Shown piece by piece: positions 17,384 through 25,762 of a DNA stretch of 64,000 nt (positions are counted from its first letter, which is position 1; every line of letters starts with the position of its first letter). The stretch is from contig CP070719.1 in NCBI GenBank assembly GCA_020350725.1, positions 66,160-130,159 on the forward strand. Reading direction: 5' to 3'. The stretch comes from a bacterium. Its GTDB lineage: Bacteria; BMS3Abin14. Both the position numbers and the translations under genes were made by a program. Under the pieces are notes generated by a model that was not told where the DNA came from, did no database searches, and saw nothing but the letters and a program-made list of their open reading frames with translations.

Positions 17384-17671
17384 ATGGCCGAACTTAGCCC
17401 AGATCTGGCTGTGGGCGTGGTGCGGGATTATTTCCGCAAAATAGAGGTGGCTGCTATTGAGGTGACCGGGGGCACCATTAAAACCGGCGATACCCTTCGG
17501 TTCAGAGGCCACACCACGGACTTTGTCCAGAGGGTCGATTCCATGGAGGTCAATCACCGGAGTGTCACAGAGGCGAAGAAGGGCGACCTGGTGGGCATCA
17601 AGGTCGCCGACAGGGTCAGGGAGCACGACCTGGTCTTCATAGAGGGAGGAAAGGACGAGGAAATCCTCTAG
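17384..17671 (+). CDS. Stand-alone EF-Tu domain II-like (translation-protein beta-barrel) protein
   Basis: The ATG at 17384 follows a strong GGGAGGTG site. The 95-residue protein is a single translation-factor beta-barrel: VGVVRDYFRKIEVAAIEVTGG, IKTGDTLRFRGHTTDFVQRV, VNHRSVTEAKKGDLVGIKV and REHDLVF. This is the layout of domain 2 of EF-Tu, IF2 and related GTPases, without any G domain. Short proteins of this type are common in Desulfobacterota and other anaerobes, often annotated translation elongation factor-like, with no established function. No signal peptide. Confidence 0.82.
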   Translation: MAELSPDLAVGVVRDYFRKIEVAAIEVTGGTIKTGDTLRFRGHTTDFVQRVDSMEVNHRSVTEAKKGDLVGIKVADRVREHDLVFIEGGKDEEIL

Positions 17672-17721
17672 CGCCGCCGGCTTGCCCGCCGGGGGCAATT
17701 CCCCGGGGTCCTTCTGCAGGT

Positions 17722-18432
17722 GTGATCTTAACTCGTTACAGGATAATAGCTCTGGCGGCGCTGGTCGCCCTTTCGGCCATTCCCGTCCACGGTGCCGGAG
17801 CAGGATACAAGGCGCTTCGGGAAAGGATGGTCAAGCGCCAGATCGAGGACCGGGGGGTAAAAAATCCCGCGGTCCTCGAGGCGATGAAAGAGGTTCCCCG
17901 CCACCTCTTTGTCCCGGAGAGATATCGGTCGGAGGCCTATGAGGATCACCCTCTTCCCATCGGCCTCGGTCAGACGATTTCCCAGCCCTATATCGTGGCC
18001 TTCATGACGGAGCTGCTCCAGCTCAAGCCGGGGGACCGCGTCTTTGAACTGGGCACCGGTTCCGGATATCAGGCGGCTGTCGCCTCCAGGGTGGCCGGTG
18101 AGGTGTTCACCGTCGAGATCTACCGGGAGCTTGCCGCCTCCGCGGAGGCGAGACTGGCCGGGCACGGATATTCCAACGTCACCGTCAGGGAGGGCGACGG
18201 ATATTTCGGCTGGGAGGAGAAGGCTCCTTTCGACGCCATAATCGTCACCGCGGCCGCCGACCACATACCTCCTCCCCTCCTGGAACAGCTGAGGCCGGGA
18301 GGACGTCTGGTGATACCCCTGGGCGGCCCCTTCTCGGTGCAGCAGCTGGTCATGGTCAACAAGGACCTCAAGGGGCGCATAAGCGAGAGAGGCGTCATGC
18401 TCGTCCGGTTCGTCCCCCTTCTGGGCCATTGA
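17722..18432 (+). CDS. pcm: Protein-L-isoaspartate O-methyltransferase with N-terminal export signal
   Basis: The protein has 236 residues from a GTG at 17722. The catalytic domain is a classical PCMT: MVKRQIEDRGVKNPAVLEAM, VPRHLFVPE, the LPIGLGQTISQPYIVAFM substrate loop, SAM motif I ELGTGSGYQ, and IIVTAAADHIP. It methylates L-isoaspartyl residues in damaged proteins using S-adenosylmethionine. Unusually the domain is preceded by a basic residue, a hydrophobic stretch and an AxA-like site (IIALAALVALSAIPVHGAG), which looks like a signal peptide. If cleaved, the enzyme would act in the periplasm. It is followed after 6 bases by the spermidine synthase-like membrane protein. Confidence 0.92.
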   Translation: MILTRYRIIALAALVALSAIPVHGAGAGYKALRERMVKRQIEDRGVKNPAVLEAMKEVPRHLFVPERYRSEAYEDHPLPIGLGQTISQPYIVAFMTELLQLKPGDRVFELGTGSGYQAAVASRVAGEVFTVEIYRELAASAEARLAGHGYSNVTVREGDGYFGWEEKAPFDAIIVTAAADHIPPPLLEQLRPGGRLVIPLGGPFSVQQLVMVNKDLKGRISERGVMLVRFVPLLGH

Positions 18433-18438
18433 CGCATA

Positions 18439-20757
18439 ATGCTGCTCCGCCTGTCCGTCCTCCTCCTGTCCTCTTCGGTCCTCTGCTACGAGATCGTCAT
18501 CATACGGCTTCTCACCATCTCTCACTGGCAACCCTTCGTCACCCTGGCCATCTCCGTCGCCCTGCTCGGCTTCGGTATCAGCGGGAGTGTCCTGGTGCGT
18601 ACGGGCGGGTTCCTCTTTCCGAGGCGCCACGTCTGCTACCCTCTCTTCGCCGCCCTGGCCGCCCTTTCCTACAGGCCGATGCTGGCCGCGGCCGGCCTTC
18701 TCCGGCTTGAACCGGCCCTGATCGTCAGGGATCTGGAGCAGTGGGCGACCCTTGCTCTCCTGGTGGTCACGCTGACCTTGCCTTTTCTCCTCGCCTCACT
18801 CGCCCTCGCCCTGCCCCTTCTGGAGCGCGAGACAGTGGGCCGATATTATGGGTGGAACCTCACCGGGTCCTGTCTCGGAGCCCTTATGGCCCTGGCGGCC
18901 CTCGCCCTTCTCCCCCCCGGCGCCCTGGCAGGCGTGCCGACGGCGGCCGCCGCCGCCGCATGCGCCGTGTCCCTTCCCCATTATCACCGGCTGTCCCGTC
19001 CCTATGACATGGTGATCCTGGCGACGGCGATCCTCCTCCCGACTTTACTCATACCTTTCGGCCCCGTTCGCTACGGTCCTTACAAGGACATCTCCTATGC
19101 CCTCCTGCTCCCCGGGTCCCGGATCTCCGCCCGGGAGGGGGGCGTCACGGGGTTGATCCAGGCCGTTCAGGCGCCGGCGATACGTTCAGCAGCGGGGCTC
19201 TCGACCGGTTATCCGGGCCAATTGCCCCCCCAGGGGGCGCTTTTCAGGGACGGCGACCGCATCGGGACGCTCGTCCTGGCTGACGACGTAGCGGATACCC
19301 GCCTGGAGTATGTCCGCTGGCAGACGGGAGCAGCTGCCTACGAGATGCTGACCCCCGGAGCGGAGGTGGCTGTCGTCGGTTTCGACGGAGGGGAGGAGAT
19401 GGTAAGGTCGCTGGTCTACGGGGCCTCCCGGGTTGCGGTAGCCGAAGCGGATCCGGTGGCGCAGAGGATGGCAGGGTCGACTCCCGAGGTCTTCAAGGAG
19501 TGGATATTTTTCCACCCGGGTGTGTCCCTGGTCACCTCCAATATCCGATCCTTTCTGGTCTCGGCTCCGGGACGGTTCGATGCAGTGATCTTCCCGGCCT
19601 CGGGCAACCTGGCGGCCGCCGCGGCGGGGTTGACCGGCACGGCTGAAAGCTATGAACTCACCCATGAGGGAATAGGCGCCGCCCTGGAGGCCCTCCGGGA
19701 GGGAGGCCTGGTCGCCATCAGCGGGTGGAACCAGGAGCCGCCCACCGCCCGCCTGAAGATATTGGCCGTGCTGAGGGACCTGGCCGAGGACCTGAACGAG
19801 AGCTGGTACCCAGAAGGGGTGGCCGTCATCGAGGGGTGGTCCACCCACACCGTCATCGTCCGACGCACTGCCCTCTCGGCAGGGGATCTGGATGCCCTGG
19901 CGGCCTTCTGCCGATCCAGGGCCTTTTCCCTGGTCAGGAAATGGGACCTTGGGGATGGGGAGGGGAGGATGCTGGGAGAGCGGAACGTGGGCGGTCTTGA
20001 AGGGTATGATCTGCGGCCGCCCGTGGACGACAGGCCCTTCCCCTGGCACTCCATGAAAGTGTCCCAGCTGGGCCGCATGGCCGGCCGCCGGGGGGAGGCA
20101 GCCTTCCTGAAGGTCGAGTGGGGATTTCTCTTCCTGATCATGACCCTGGTCCTGTCGGTGGCGCTTTCGCTGGTTCTGTTGGCCCTTTCCAGGCCAGCCA
20201 ACCGATCGTCGGCCGCCCGTTGGCCGTTTACCCTTTACTTCTCCTCTCTGGGAATTGGGTACATGGTCATCGAGGTCATGACCATCAAGAGGGGCGGCCT
20301 CGTCCTGGCGCCTCCGGCCGTCTCGGCCGCCCTCGTTCTGGCCGGCTTTCTCCTCTTCTCCGGGCTGGGGAGTCTCACGGCGGGTAAACTCCACCGCAGG
20401 ACAGGACATGTTCCCATGCTGTTCCCGTTCATCCCGATCGCGGCAGCGGGCATTTACTTCCTGATGCCCCACCTCGTCCAGCTGGCGACGCCGATCAGGG
20501 TCATCATGGTCCTTGTCCTTTTGGCCCCCTGCGCCTACCTGATGGGGTTTCCTTTCCCGGCGGCTCTCGGCGGTTTCCGAACCCGAAGGGAATCCCTTGT
20601 GCCGTGGGCGTGGGCCGCCTCGGGATACACGTCGGTCCTCGGCAGTTCCCTGGCCGGGGTTCTGGCCATCACCGGAGGCCTCTTCGTCCTGCTCCTCCTC
20701 GGAGCCGCCTGTTATGTCCTGGCCGCCATCCTTTTTCCCCGGGTGGCACGGGAGTGA
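18439..20757 (+). CDS. Membrane protein with a spermidine synthase-like domain
   Basis: The 772-residue protein has an N-terminal bundle of about six or seven membrane helices (residues 1-230), a soluble Rossmann-like region (about 255-530) and a C-terminal bundle of further helices (about 555-765). The first helix, SSSVLCYEIVIIRLLTISHW, is typical of the membrane-embedded spermidine/spermine synthase group. In the soluble part, VAVVGFDGGEEMVRSL takes the place of the GGGDG loop, followed by VAVAEADPVAQ as the acidic ribose-binding strand. The loop is degenerate, so aminopropyltransferase activity is doubtful. It is coupled to pcm, 6 bases upstream. The physiological role is unknown. Confidence 0.82.
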   Translation: MLLRLSVLLLSSSVLCYEIVIIRLLTISHWQPFVTLAISVALLGFGISGSVLVRTGGFLFPRRHVCYPLFAALAALSYRPMLAAAGLLRLEPALIVRDLEQWATLALLVVTLTLPFLLASLALALPLLERETVGRYYGWNLTGSCLGALMALAALALLPPGALAGVPTAAAAAACAVSLPHYHRLSRPYDMVILATAILLPTLLIPFGPVRYGPYKDISYALLLPGSRISAREGGVTGLIQAVQAPAIRSAAGLSTGYPGQLPPQGALFRDGDRIGTLVLADDVADTRLEYVRWQTGAAAYEMLTPGAEVAVVGFDGGEEMVRSLVYGASRVAVAEADPVAQRMAGSTPEVFKEWIFFHPGVSLVTSNIRSFLVSAPGRFDAVIFPASGNLAAAAAGLTGTAESYELTHEGIGAALEALREGGLVAISGWNQEPPTARLKILAVLRDLAEDLNESWYPEGVAVIEGWSTHTVIVRRTALSAGDLDALAAFCRSRAFSLVRKWDLGDGEGRMLGERNVGGLEGYDLRPPVDDRPFPWHSMKVSQLGRMAGRRGEAAFLKVEWGFLFLIMTLVLSVALSLVLLALSRPANRSSAARWPFTLYFSSLGIGYMVIEVMTIKRGGLVLAPPAVSAALVLAGFLLFSGLGSLTAGKLHRRTGHVPMLFPFIPIAAAGIYFLMPHLVQLATPIRVIMVLVLLAPCAYLMGFPFPAALGGFRTRRESLVPWAWAASGYTSVLGSSLAGVLAITGGLFVLLLLGAACYVLAAILFPRVARE

Positions 20758-20897
20758 CGGTTCCTCCGGATCGGCCCCGCCGGGTGCGGACGTGACGGCA
20801 TCGCCGTCGCCGGAAGGGGGTTAAGGGTGCGGGATGGTCCTTGAAGAGGGCAGCCCCTGGGCTTTTCTTTCGGCGGGGAGTGGCCGGAAAGGGAAAC

Positions 20898-21932
20898 ATG
20901 ACGGAGCATATCATCCACATAGACGGATCCCTTGGCGAGGGAGGCGGGCAGGTTCTCAGGACGGCCACCGGCCTGTCGTCCCTGCTGAAGATCCCGGTTC
21001 GGGTTGACAATATCAGGGCGAGCAGGCCTCGACCCGGCCTGGCAGCCCAGCACATGACCGGCATCAAGGCGCTTTGCCGTCTCACCGGCGGAACAGCCGA
21101 GGGCCTTTCGGTTGGATCGGAAGAAGTCATATTCAGACCGGGCGGCGGACAGAAGGCGCGACTGGATATCGATGTCGGCACGGCCGGATCCGTCACCCTG
21201 ATCCTCCAGGGGCTCCTCGTTGCCCTGGCGAGGGCTCCCGGCCGGGTCCGGTTGACCCTGAGGGGGGGCACAGACGTGGGATGGAGCCCCCCCTTTCACT
21301 ATTTCTCGCGGGTTCTGTGCCCCCTGCTCGCCCAGATGGGGATTCCGGTCAAGGGGCGGCTGATCCGTACCGGTTTCTATCCCAAGGGGGGCGGGGAAGT
21401 GGAGGTGGCGGTGACCGCCCCGGGTCCCCTGCAGCCGTTCCGCCCGGCATCTCCCCCGGCGGCCCCCGCCATCCGGGCCTTTGTCGTGGCCAGCGAGGAC
21501 CTGAGGAAAGCCCGGGTGGCCGAAAGGCTTCTCAGGGGGGCGAGGTCGATCTTTCCGGAGATCAAGGCCGAAAGGGAATATCGGTCCTGCCTGTCCACGG
21601 GGTGTTCCATCGTCGTAACCGCTTCCGGTGGTGGAGCCGTCCTGGGAGCTGATTCCCTCGGGGAGAAGGGGACCAGGGCCGAGGAGGTCGGAGCGAGGGC
21701 GGCGGCGCGCCTTGCCGAAGAGCTGGCGTCGGACGTATCGGTCGACGAATGGGCCTCGGATCAGATCCTTCCCTTCCTGGCCCTGGCCGGCGGCGAGTCC
21801 TCCTTTCTCGCCCGGACCCTGACCCGGCACGCCGAGACGAACATGAGGATCATAGAACGCTTCCTCCCGGCCCGGTTTCGCGTCCAGGAGGTGGGAGGAA
21901 AGGTTCGGGTTTCCTGCCTCCCGAAAGGGTGA
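20898..21932 (+). CDS. rtcA: RNA 3'-terminal phosphate cyclase
   Basis: From the ATG at 20898 (GGAAAGGGAAAC upstream) the protein has 344 residues. It opens with the family signature IDGSLGEGGGQVLRTATGLS, has RASRPRPGLAAQHMTGIKA (substrate contacts), SVTLILQGLL, the GGTDVGWSPPFHYF motif, and near the end the region with the nucleotidylated histidine (LTRHAETNM). RtcA converts RNA 3'-phosphates to 2',3'-cyclic phosphates through covalent AMP. RtcB and the RtcR activator are not adjacent, so this gene appears outside the classical operon. Confidence 0.95.
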   Translation: MTEHIIHIDGSLGEGGGQVLRTATGLSSLLKIPVRVDNIRASRPRPGLAAQHMTGIKALCRLTGGTAEGLSVGSEEVIFRPGGGQKARLDIDVGTAGSVTLILQGLLVALARAPGRVRLTLRGGTDVGWSPPFHYFSRVLCPLLAQMGIPVKGRLIRTGFYPKGGGEVEVAVTAPGPLQPFRPASPPAAPAIRAFVVASEDLRKARVAERLLRGARSIFPEIKAEREYRSCLSTGCSIVVTASGGGAVLGADSLGEKGTRAEEVGARAAARLAEELASDVSVDEWASDQILPFLALAGGESSFLARTLTRHAETNMRIIERFLPARFRVQEVGGKVRVSCLPKG

Positions 21933-22043
21933 GCGCCGTCTCGGGATGGTCAGGACCCCTTGCCGAATTTCCCCATCGGTTGCGGTATAATAATCAGTAG
22001 GGAACCATCATCCTTTTCCATTCACCGGGGGGAGGTGACGACC

Positions 22044-22277
22044 ATGAAAAGGGAAGGGTATTCTGAGGCGGAAGGCACCGAAGAGGTAAGCTCGTCGGAG
22101 CTGGGGGGCGTTTCGATCATTCTGACACCGGAAGAGAGGGAGATCCTCGTCGACGTGTTGGACACCTGCCTGTCCGACCTGAGGATGCAGATCGCCCACA
22201 CGGACCGCCAGAATTTTCGCGACATGCTCAAGGAGAGGAAGAAAGTCCTCATGAAGGTCCGGGACAGGTTCATCTGA
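22044..22277 (+). CDS. Small helical conserved-type protein, unknown function
   Basis: The ATG at 22044 follows an excellent GGGGGGAGGTGA site. The 77-residue protein has an acidic N-terminus and a two-helix core: ILTPEEREILVDVLDTCLSDLRMQIAHTD, split by a turn, then FRDMLKERKKVLMKVRDRF. This pattern is common among short hypothetical proteins of deltaproteobacteria. A TATAAT hexamer at 21986-21991 could serve as its -10. A strong terminator follows. Function unknown. Confidence 0.75.
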   Translation: MKREGYSEAEGTEEVSSSELGGVSIILTPEEREILVDVLDTCLSDLRMQIAHTDRQNFRDMLKERKKVLMKVRDRFI

Positions 22278-22327
22278 GAACGGTCCACGGGGGACGAGCC
22301 CGGCAGAGGATATGTTGTTTTTGGTCA

Positions 22328-22365
22328 AGAGGGCCGGCTTCGGCAGCAGGCCCTCTGGTTTTTTA
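22328..22365 (+). terminator. Rho-independent terminator
   Basis: AGAGGGCC (22328-22335) pairs with GGCCCTCT (22349-22356), followed by GGTTTTTT. It ends the small helical gene and faces the converging universal stress gene. Confidence 0.85.
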
Positions 22366-22394
22366 TCGGATCTCGCCTCCGGGACCCGCTGGAT

Positions 22395-22868
22395 TCAGGC
22401 CATGCGCGGCCTTCTCATGAGTTCCTCCTCGCTCTGAATCTCCAGGGGAACGACGAGGATGTCGCAGGGAGCGTGACGGATCACCTTTTCCGAAGCGTGG
22501 GACACGAAGAGGTGTTCCAGGGCTCCTCCCCACTTGTGGCTTCCGATGACGATGGCGGACACATTCTCCTCTTTCGCCACCCTGAGGATCTCGCGGAACG
22601 GCACCCCGAACTCCACCCGGAACGGTGTCCCCTGGGCGTACCTCGACGCGAACCGCTCCACGTCACTGGCCGCATCTTCTATGAGTTCCTCCCGGGCCTT
22701 GTCGGTGGACAGGTGAGGGATATGAAACCCCGCGAACTCCGACGGGTTGAAGACGACGTGGAGGAGAATGATCTCGCCGTTGGTGCCGGAGGCAAACTCC
22801 AGCGCCTTGGCCATCACCTTGTCCGAATCCTGGCTCAGGTCGATGGGTACCAGTATCTTTCTGCTCAT
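22395..22868 (-). CDS. Universal stress protein (UspA family)
   Basis: The ATG at 22868 has GAGGAGGAG upstream and begins MSRKILVPIDLS, the typical first strand. The 157-residue protein shows IILLHVVF, a helical insert, and the C-terminal ATP-binding motif pattern G-2x-G-9x-G-S as VIGSHKWGGALEHLFVSHASEKVIRHAPCDILVV; the first position is present while the last loop is HLFVSHAS. Usp proteins bind ATP and support survival under stress. An upstream extension to 23045 has no family similarity. Confidence 0.92.
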   Translation of the reverse strand: MSRKILVPIDLSQDSDKVMAKALEFASGTNGEIILLHVVFNPSEFAGFHIPHLSTDKAREELIEDAASDVERFASRYAQGTPFRVEFGVPFREILRVAKEENVSAIVIGSHKWGGALEHLFVSHASEKVIRHAPCDILVVPLEIQSEEELMRRPRMA

Positions 22869-22968
22869 GGCGGGCTCCTCCTCTTGCGACCACCTCTGGG
22901 GTACCGGGGAGTGAAAGGCCCTGCTCTCCGGCGGAAAGGCTCGAGCAGCGGGATGCCCGACATCTCCC

Positions 22969-23703
22969 CTATCGCATGTCGCGGATACGGACTTCGATAT
23001 CCTGGTCGGCCAGGAGCTTTGCCAGCGCGGCGGGGTCCGTTTCACCGAAATGGTATGGGTAGAGGATCCTCGGCCTGAAGGACCGGGCCGCTTCGGCTGC
23101 CATCTCCGGCGTCATCGTGTAGGGAAGGTTCATGGGAAGAAAGGCGACGTCAATCCCCTTCAGATCGGCCATCTCCGGGATGTTCTCGGTATCCCCGGCA
23201 ACATAGACTCTGGTGTCTGCAAAGGTGAGGACATAGCCGTTGCCGACGCCTTTGGGGTGGAAGGGGTTGCCGGGGCTCCTCATGTGAACCAGGTTGTACG
23301 CCGGCACCGCCTCGATGGTGACCCCTGAAACCGTCCTGCTGGATCCGTTGCCCATTGGCAGGCCGCCGCTGACCTTGGGGGCGCTGGCCTCGTTGAGGAC
23401 GACGACCGTTCCGTCTTTCCTTATCTCCCCGATGGCAGCGGAATCCAGATGGTCCCGGTGGTCATGGGTGATCAGAATGACATCGGCATCGGGGAGCTTT
23501 GAATAGTCGGCAAGGTTTCCATAGGGGTCCACATGGAGGACTTTGCCTCGGAAGGTGATATACAGAGATCCATGTCCCACGAAGGTGATGGCCAGCTCGC
23601 CATCCGAGGTCATGATCCTGTCAGTGGCCAATCCGTCTCCCGCCACGGCATATCCCCCCCCTGCCAACAGAAAAAACAGGGCAATCAGAGCATTCCTTGC
23701 CAT
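22969..23703 (-). CDS. Exported metallo-beta-lactamase-fold hydrolase (UlaG/L-ascorbate lactonase-like)
   Basis: A 244-residue protein with a signal peptide (MARNALIALFFLLAGGGYAVAG). The MBL fold starts ITFVGHGSLYI, and the metal motif is ITHDHRDHLD (HxHxDH variant THDHRDH). Further ligands are in VYVAGDTEN and the C-terminal YPYHFGETD. The arrangement is that of UlaG-like/YycJ-type lactonases and phosphodiesterases. Most relatives are cytosolic; here a clear leader suggests the periplasm. A GGAGGTGACC site precedes the ATG. Confidence 0.88.
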   Translation of the reverse strand: MARNALIALFFLLAGGGYAVAGDGLATDRIMTSDGELAITFVGHGSLYITFRGKVLHVDPYGNLADYSKLPDADVILITHDHRDHLDSAAIGEIRKDGTVVVLNEASAPKVSGGLPMGNGSSRTVSGVTIEAVPAYNLVHMRSPGNPFHPKGVGNGYVLTFADTRVYVAGDTENIPEMADLKGIDVAFLPMNLPYTMTPEMAAEAARSFRPRILYPYHFGETDPAALAKLLADQDIEVRIRDMR

Positions 23704-23861
23704 CGGTCACCTCCTGTTCTGAGAACCGGGCTGTCCCTATAGATCATTATAGAGCATCTGACCTCGACAGGGTGACGGCTGACGGCATTGGAAAGCCGGA
23801 TTCGACAGCGGCCGCTCTGCGTCAGCCCGGACCAGAAACGATGGCACCTTCTGCGTCGGGC

Positions 23862-24593
23862 CTAATCTCTTTGCATCCGACTGAGATTCTGCCGCTCGAT
23901 GTCGCCTTCGAGGCGCTGGGCGAGAAAATGATCAGGGGCGATCCTCTTTATGGAGACCAGGCAGTCAAAGGCCTTCACCGTGTCGGCAGCCTTCAGAAAG
24001 CCTGTCCCGAGGCTGTAGAACCATTGGGCCAGTTCGTCCTCCGAGGTCTCTGTCGTCTTGCCCTCCATCATCATCTCGGCGAGGTTGAACGCGGAACTCT
24101 CGTCGCCCTGACCGGCGGCCATCCGGAACCACCGCTCGGCCAGTGCATCATCAGCCACCACTCCGGCCCCTTCCATGTAGAGTTTCCCGAGAAAGGCCTG
24201 GGCGTATGCGACTCCCCCTTCGGCTGACGCCGTAATGGCCTTGACGACGCTGGAGTCCGGTCCGAAACCGAACCCTTTGATCAACATGGTCCCCAGCTTC
24301 ATCTTCGCACCGCTGTCCCCGCGCTCGGCCGCCTGCCAGTACCAGAAACCCGCTTCCTCCAGGTCCGGGGCCACTCCCATACCCTGCTCGTAGATCACCC
24401 CCAGGTTGAATATGGAGTCAACATCCCCCTTTTCGGCGGCCCGCTTGAGCCACGTCAGGGCAAGGTCCATATCCTGAGGGACTCCCTGTCCGGCTGCGTA
24501 CAGGGTGCCCAGCCGGCCCTGGGCCCCCGCGTCTCCCTTTTCGGCCGCCTCGATCAGGCTCTGCAGTTCCTGTTTTTCAAGGTCTTCCGTCAA
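23862..24593 (-). CDS. Sel1-like repeat protein, cytosolic
   Basis: Start assigned to a TTG at 24593 because GGAGGGAGC lies just upstream and the longer reading to 24704 would overlap the divergent DUF429 gene. The 243-residue protein has about five Sel1 repeats (AGAQGRLGTLYAAGQGVPQD, DSIFNLGVIYEQGMGV, AYAQAFLGKLYMEGAGV and variants) and a helical C-terminus. Unlike the exported Sel1 protein at 12774 it has no signal peptide. It probably serves as a scaffold. Confidence 0.85.
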   Translation of the reverse strand: MTEDLEKQELQSLIEAAEKGDAGAQGRLGTLYAAGQGVPQDMDLALTWLKRAAEKGDVDSIFNLGVIYEQGMGVAPDLEEAGFWYWQAAERGDSGAKMKLGTMLIKGFGFGPDSSVVKAITASAEGGVAYAQAFLGKLYMEGAGVVADDALAERWFRMAAGQGDESSAFNLAEMMMEGKTTETSEDELAQWFYSLGTGFLKAADTVKAFDCLVSIKRIAPDHFLAQRLEGDIERQNLSRMQRD

Positions 24594-24703
24594 AGCTCCC
24601 TCCTGAATTTCCGGGCTGGTTTGCCAATTAAGGCCACCGCATGATCGACCAATGTTATACTGAAAGGTACTCAATTGGAACCGCCTTTGCGAGGAGGGGA
24701 CCA

Positions 24704-25393
24704 ATGCCCTACATCGCCGGGGTAGACGGGTGCCCGGCCGGCTGGATCGTGGTGCTTGTCGAGATCCACGAAGCAGTGGTCCGGGAGGAAGCTCTTCTCT
24801 TCGGCAGTTTCGAGGAGGTCCTGTCCGCCTCCCCCCGGCCCGCCGTCATCGCCGTGGACTCCCCCATAGGCCTCCTCGAACGGAGGGAGGCCGGCGGCAG
24901 GCAGTGCGATCGGGAGGCCCGGAGGGTCCTGGGAAAACCTCGATCCAGCAGCATCTTCTCGCCACCGCCAAGGCCCGCCCTCACGGTCGGGGACTTCACA
25001 GAAGCCGCCGTATGGGGCCTGAACAGGCAGTCATTCGGCATCATGGCGAAGGTGCGTGAACTCGACGATATCATGACACCGGAACGGCAGTCGCTGGTCC
25101 ACGAGGTCCATCCTGAGGTGACCTTTTTCGTCATGGACGGACTGGTGCCCATGGCCGAGGGCAAGAGGAGCAGGTCCGGCAGGGAGGCGCGGCGGGCGAT
25201 CCTCGGCCGGTACTTCTATCAGGTCGATGAGATGCTCGGAAAATATCCCAGAAGGTCGGTCGGTTCCGAAGATGTCCTCGACGCCTACGCTGCGGCCTGG
25301 ACCGCCATGAGGATCTATCGGAAGGAGGCGGGACGGATACCGGATGACCCTCCCAGGGATGAAAAAGGGCTCGAGATGGCCATCTGGTACTGA
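24704..25393 (+). CDS. DUF429 family protein (predicted RNase H-like nuclease fold)
   Basis: The ATG at 24704 has GAGGAGGGG upstream. The 229-residue protein begins YIAGVDGCPAGWIVV, the DUF429 signature with the first acidic residue of an RNase H-like fold, followed by AVIAVDSPIGLLE with the second. VHEVHPEVTFFVMDG and SEDVLDAYAAAWTAMR, with the last acidic pair, complete the pattern. The family is proposed to be nuclease-like, but biochemical proof is limited. It is divergent from the Sel1 gene. Confidence 0.85.
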   Translation: MPYIAGVDGCPAGWIVVLVEIHEAVVREEALLFGSFEEVLSASPRPAVIAVDSPIGLLERREAGGRQCDREARRVLGKPRSSSIFSPPPRPALTVGDFTEAAVWGLNRQSFGIMAKVRELDDIMTPERQSLVHEVHPEVTFFVMDGLVPMAEGKRSRSGREARRAILGRYFYQVDEMLGKYPRRSVGSEDVLDAYAAAWTAMRIYRKEAGRIPDDPPRDEKGLEMAIWY

Positions 25394-25762
25394 TGCAGAC
25401 CCCTGGCCGTCGCTGTGCCGGCTGCTGATGGCCGATGCTTCCCTCCCATAACGTCCGCCGGTCAAAAGGGGAAAGGGGCCATCGACCACTGCGCGGACAG
25501 GGAGGGGGCTGGAGTACCGGGCGGGCCCGGGTGGCTCCTTTTTTAAAACAATGTTATAATTTTATTGCAACTGGGTGCAGACGGATGGGGATCCCGTACA
25601 TTCAGACTGACGAATGACAGCCAGGACCAGCTCGAGACACCGCCGTCCGCCATGCGTCCATCGGACGGTCAAAGGAGCTTGTGTCTCACAGGGAAAAGTC
25701 CCTGGTCGGGACGGAAGGGAGCGTCCGGCCATCCGCCGGACGGGTCCAAACCCGGGAAGACA
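25394..25762. other. Intergenic region with a possible -10 element
   Basis: No supported gene in these 369 bases. A perfect TATAAT (25555-25560) sits in a short AT-rich stretch and may be the -10 of the protease-TPR gene, about 200 bases before its GTG. The -35 position (TGGCTC) is poor. Confidence 0.4.
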
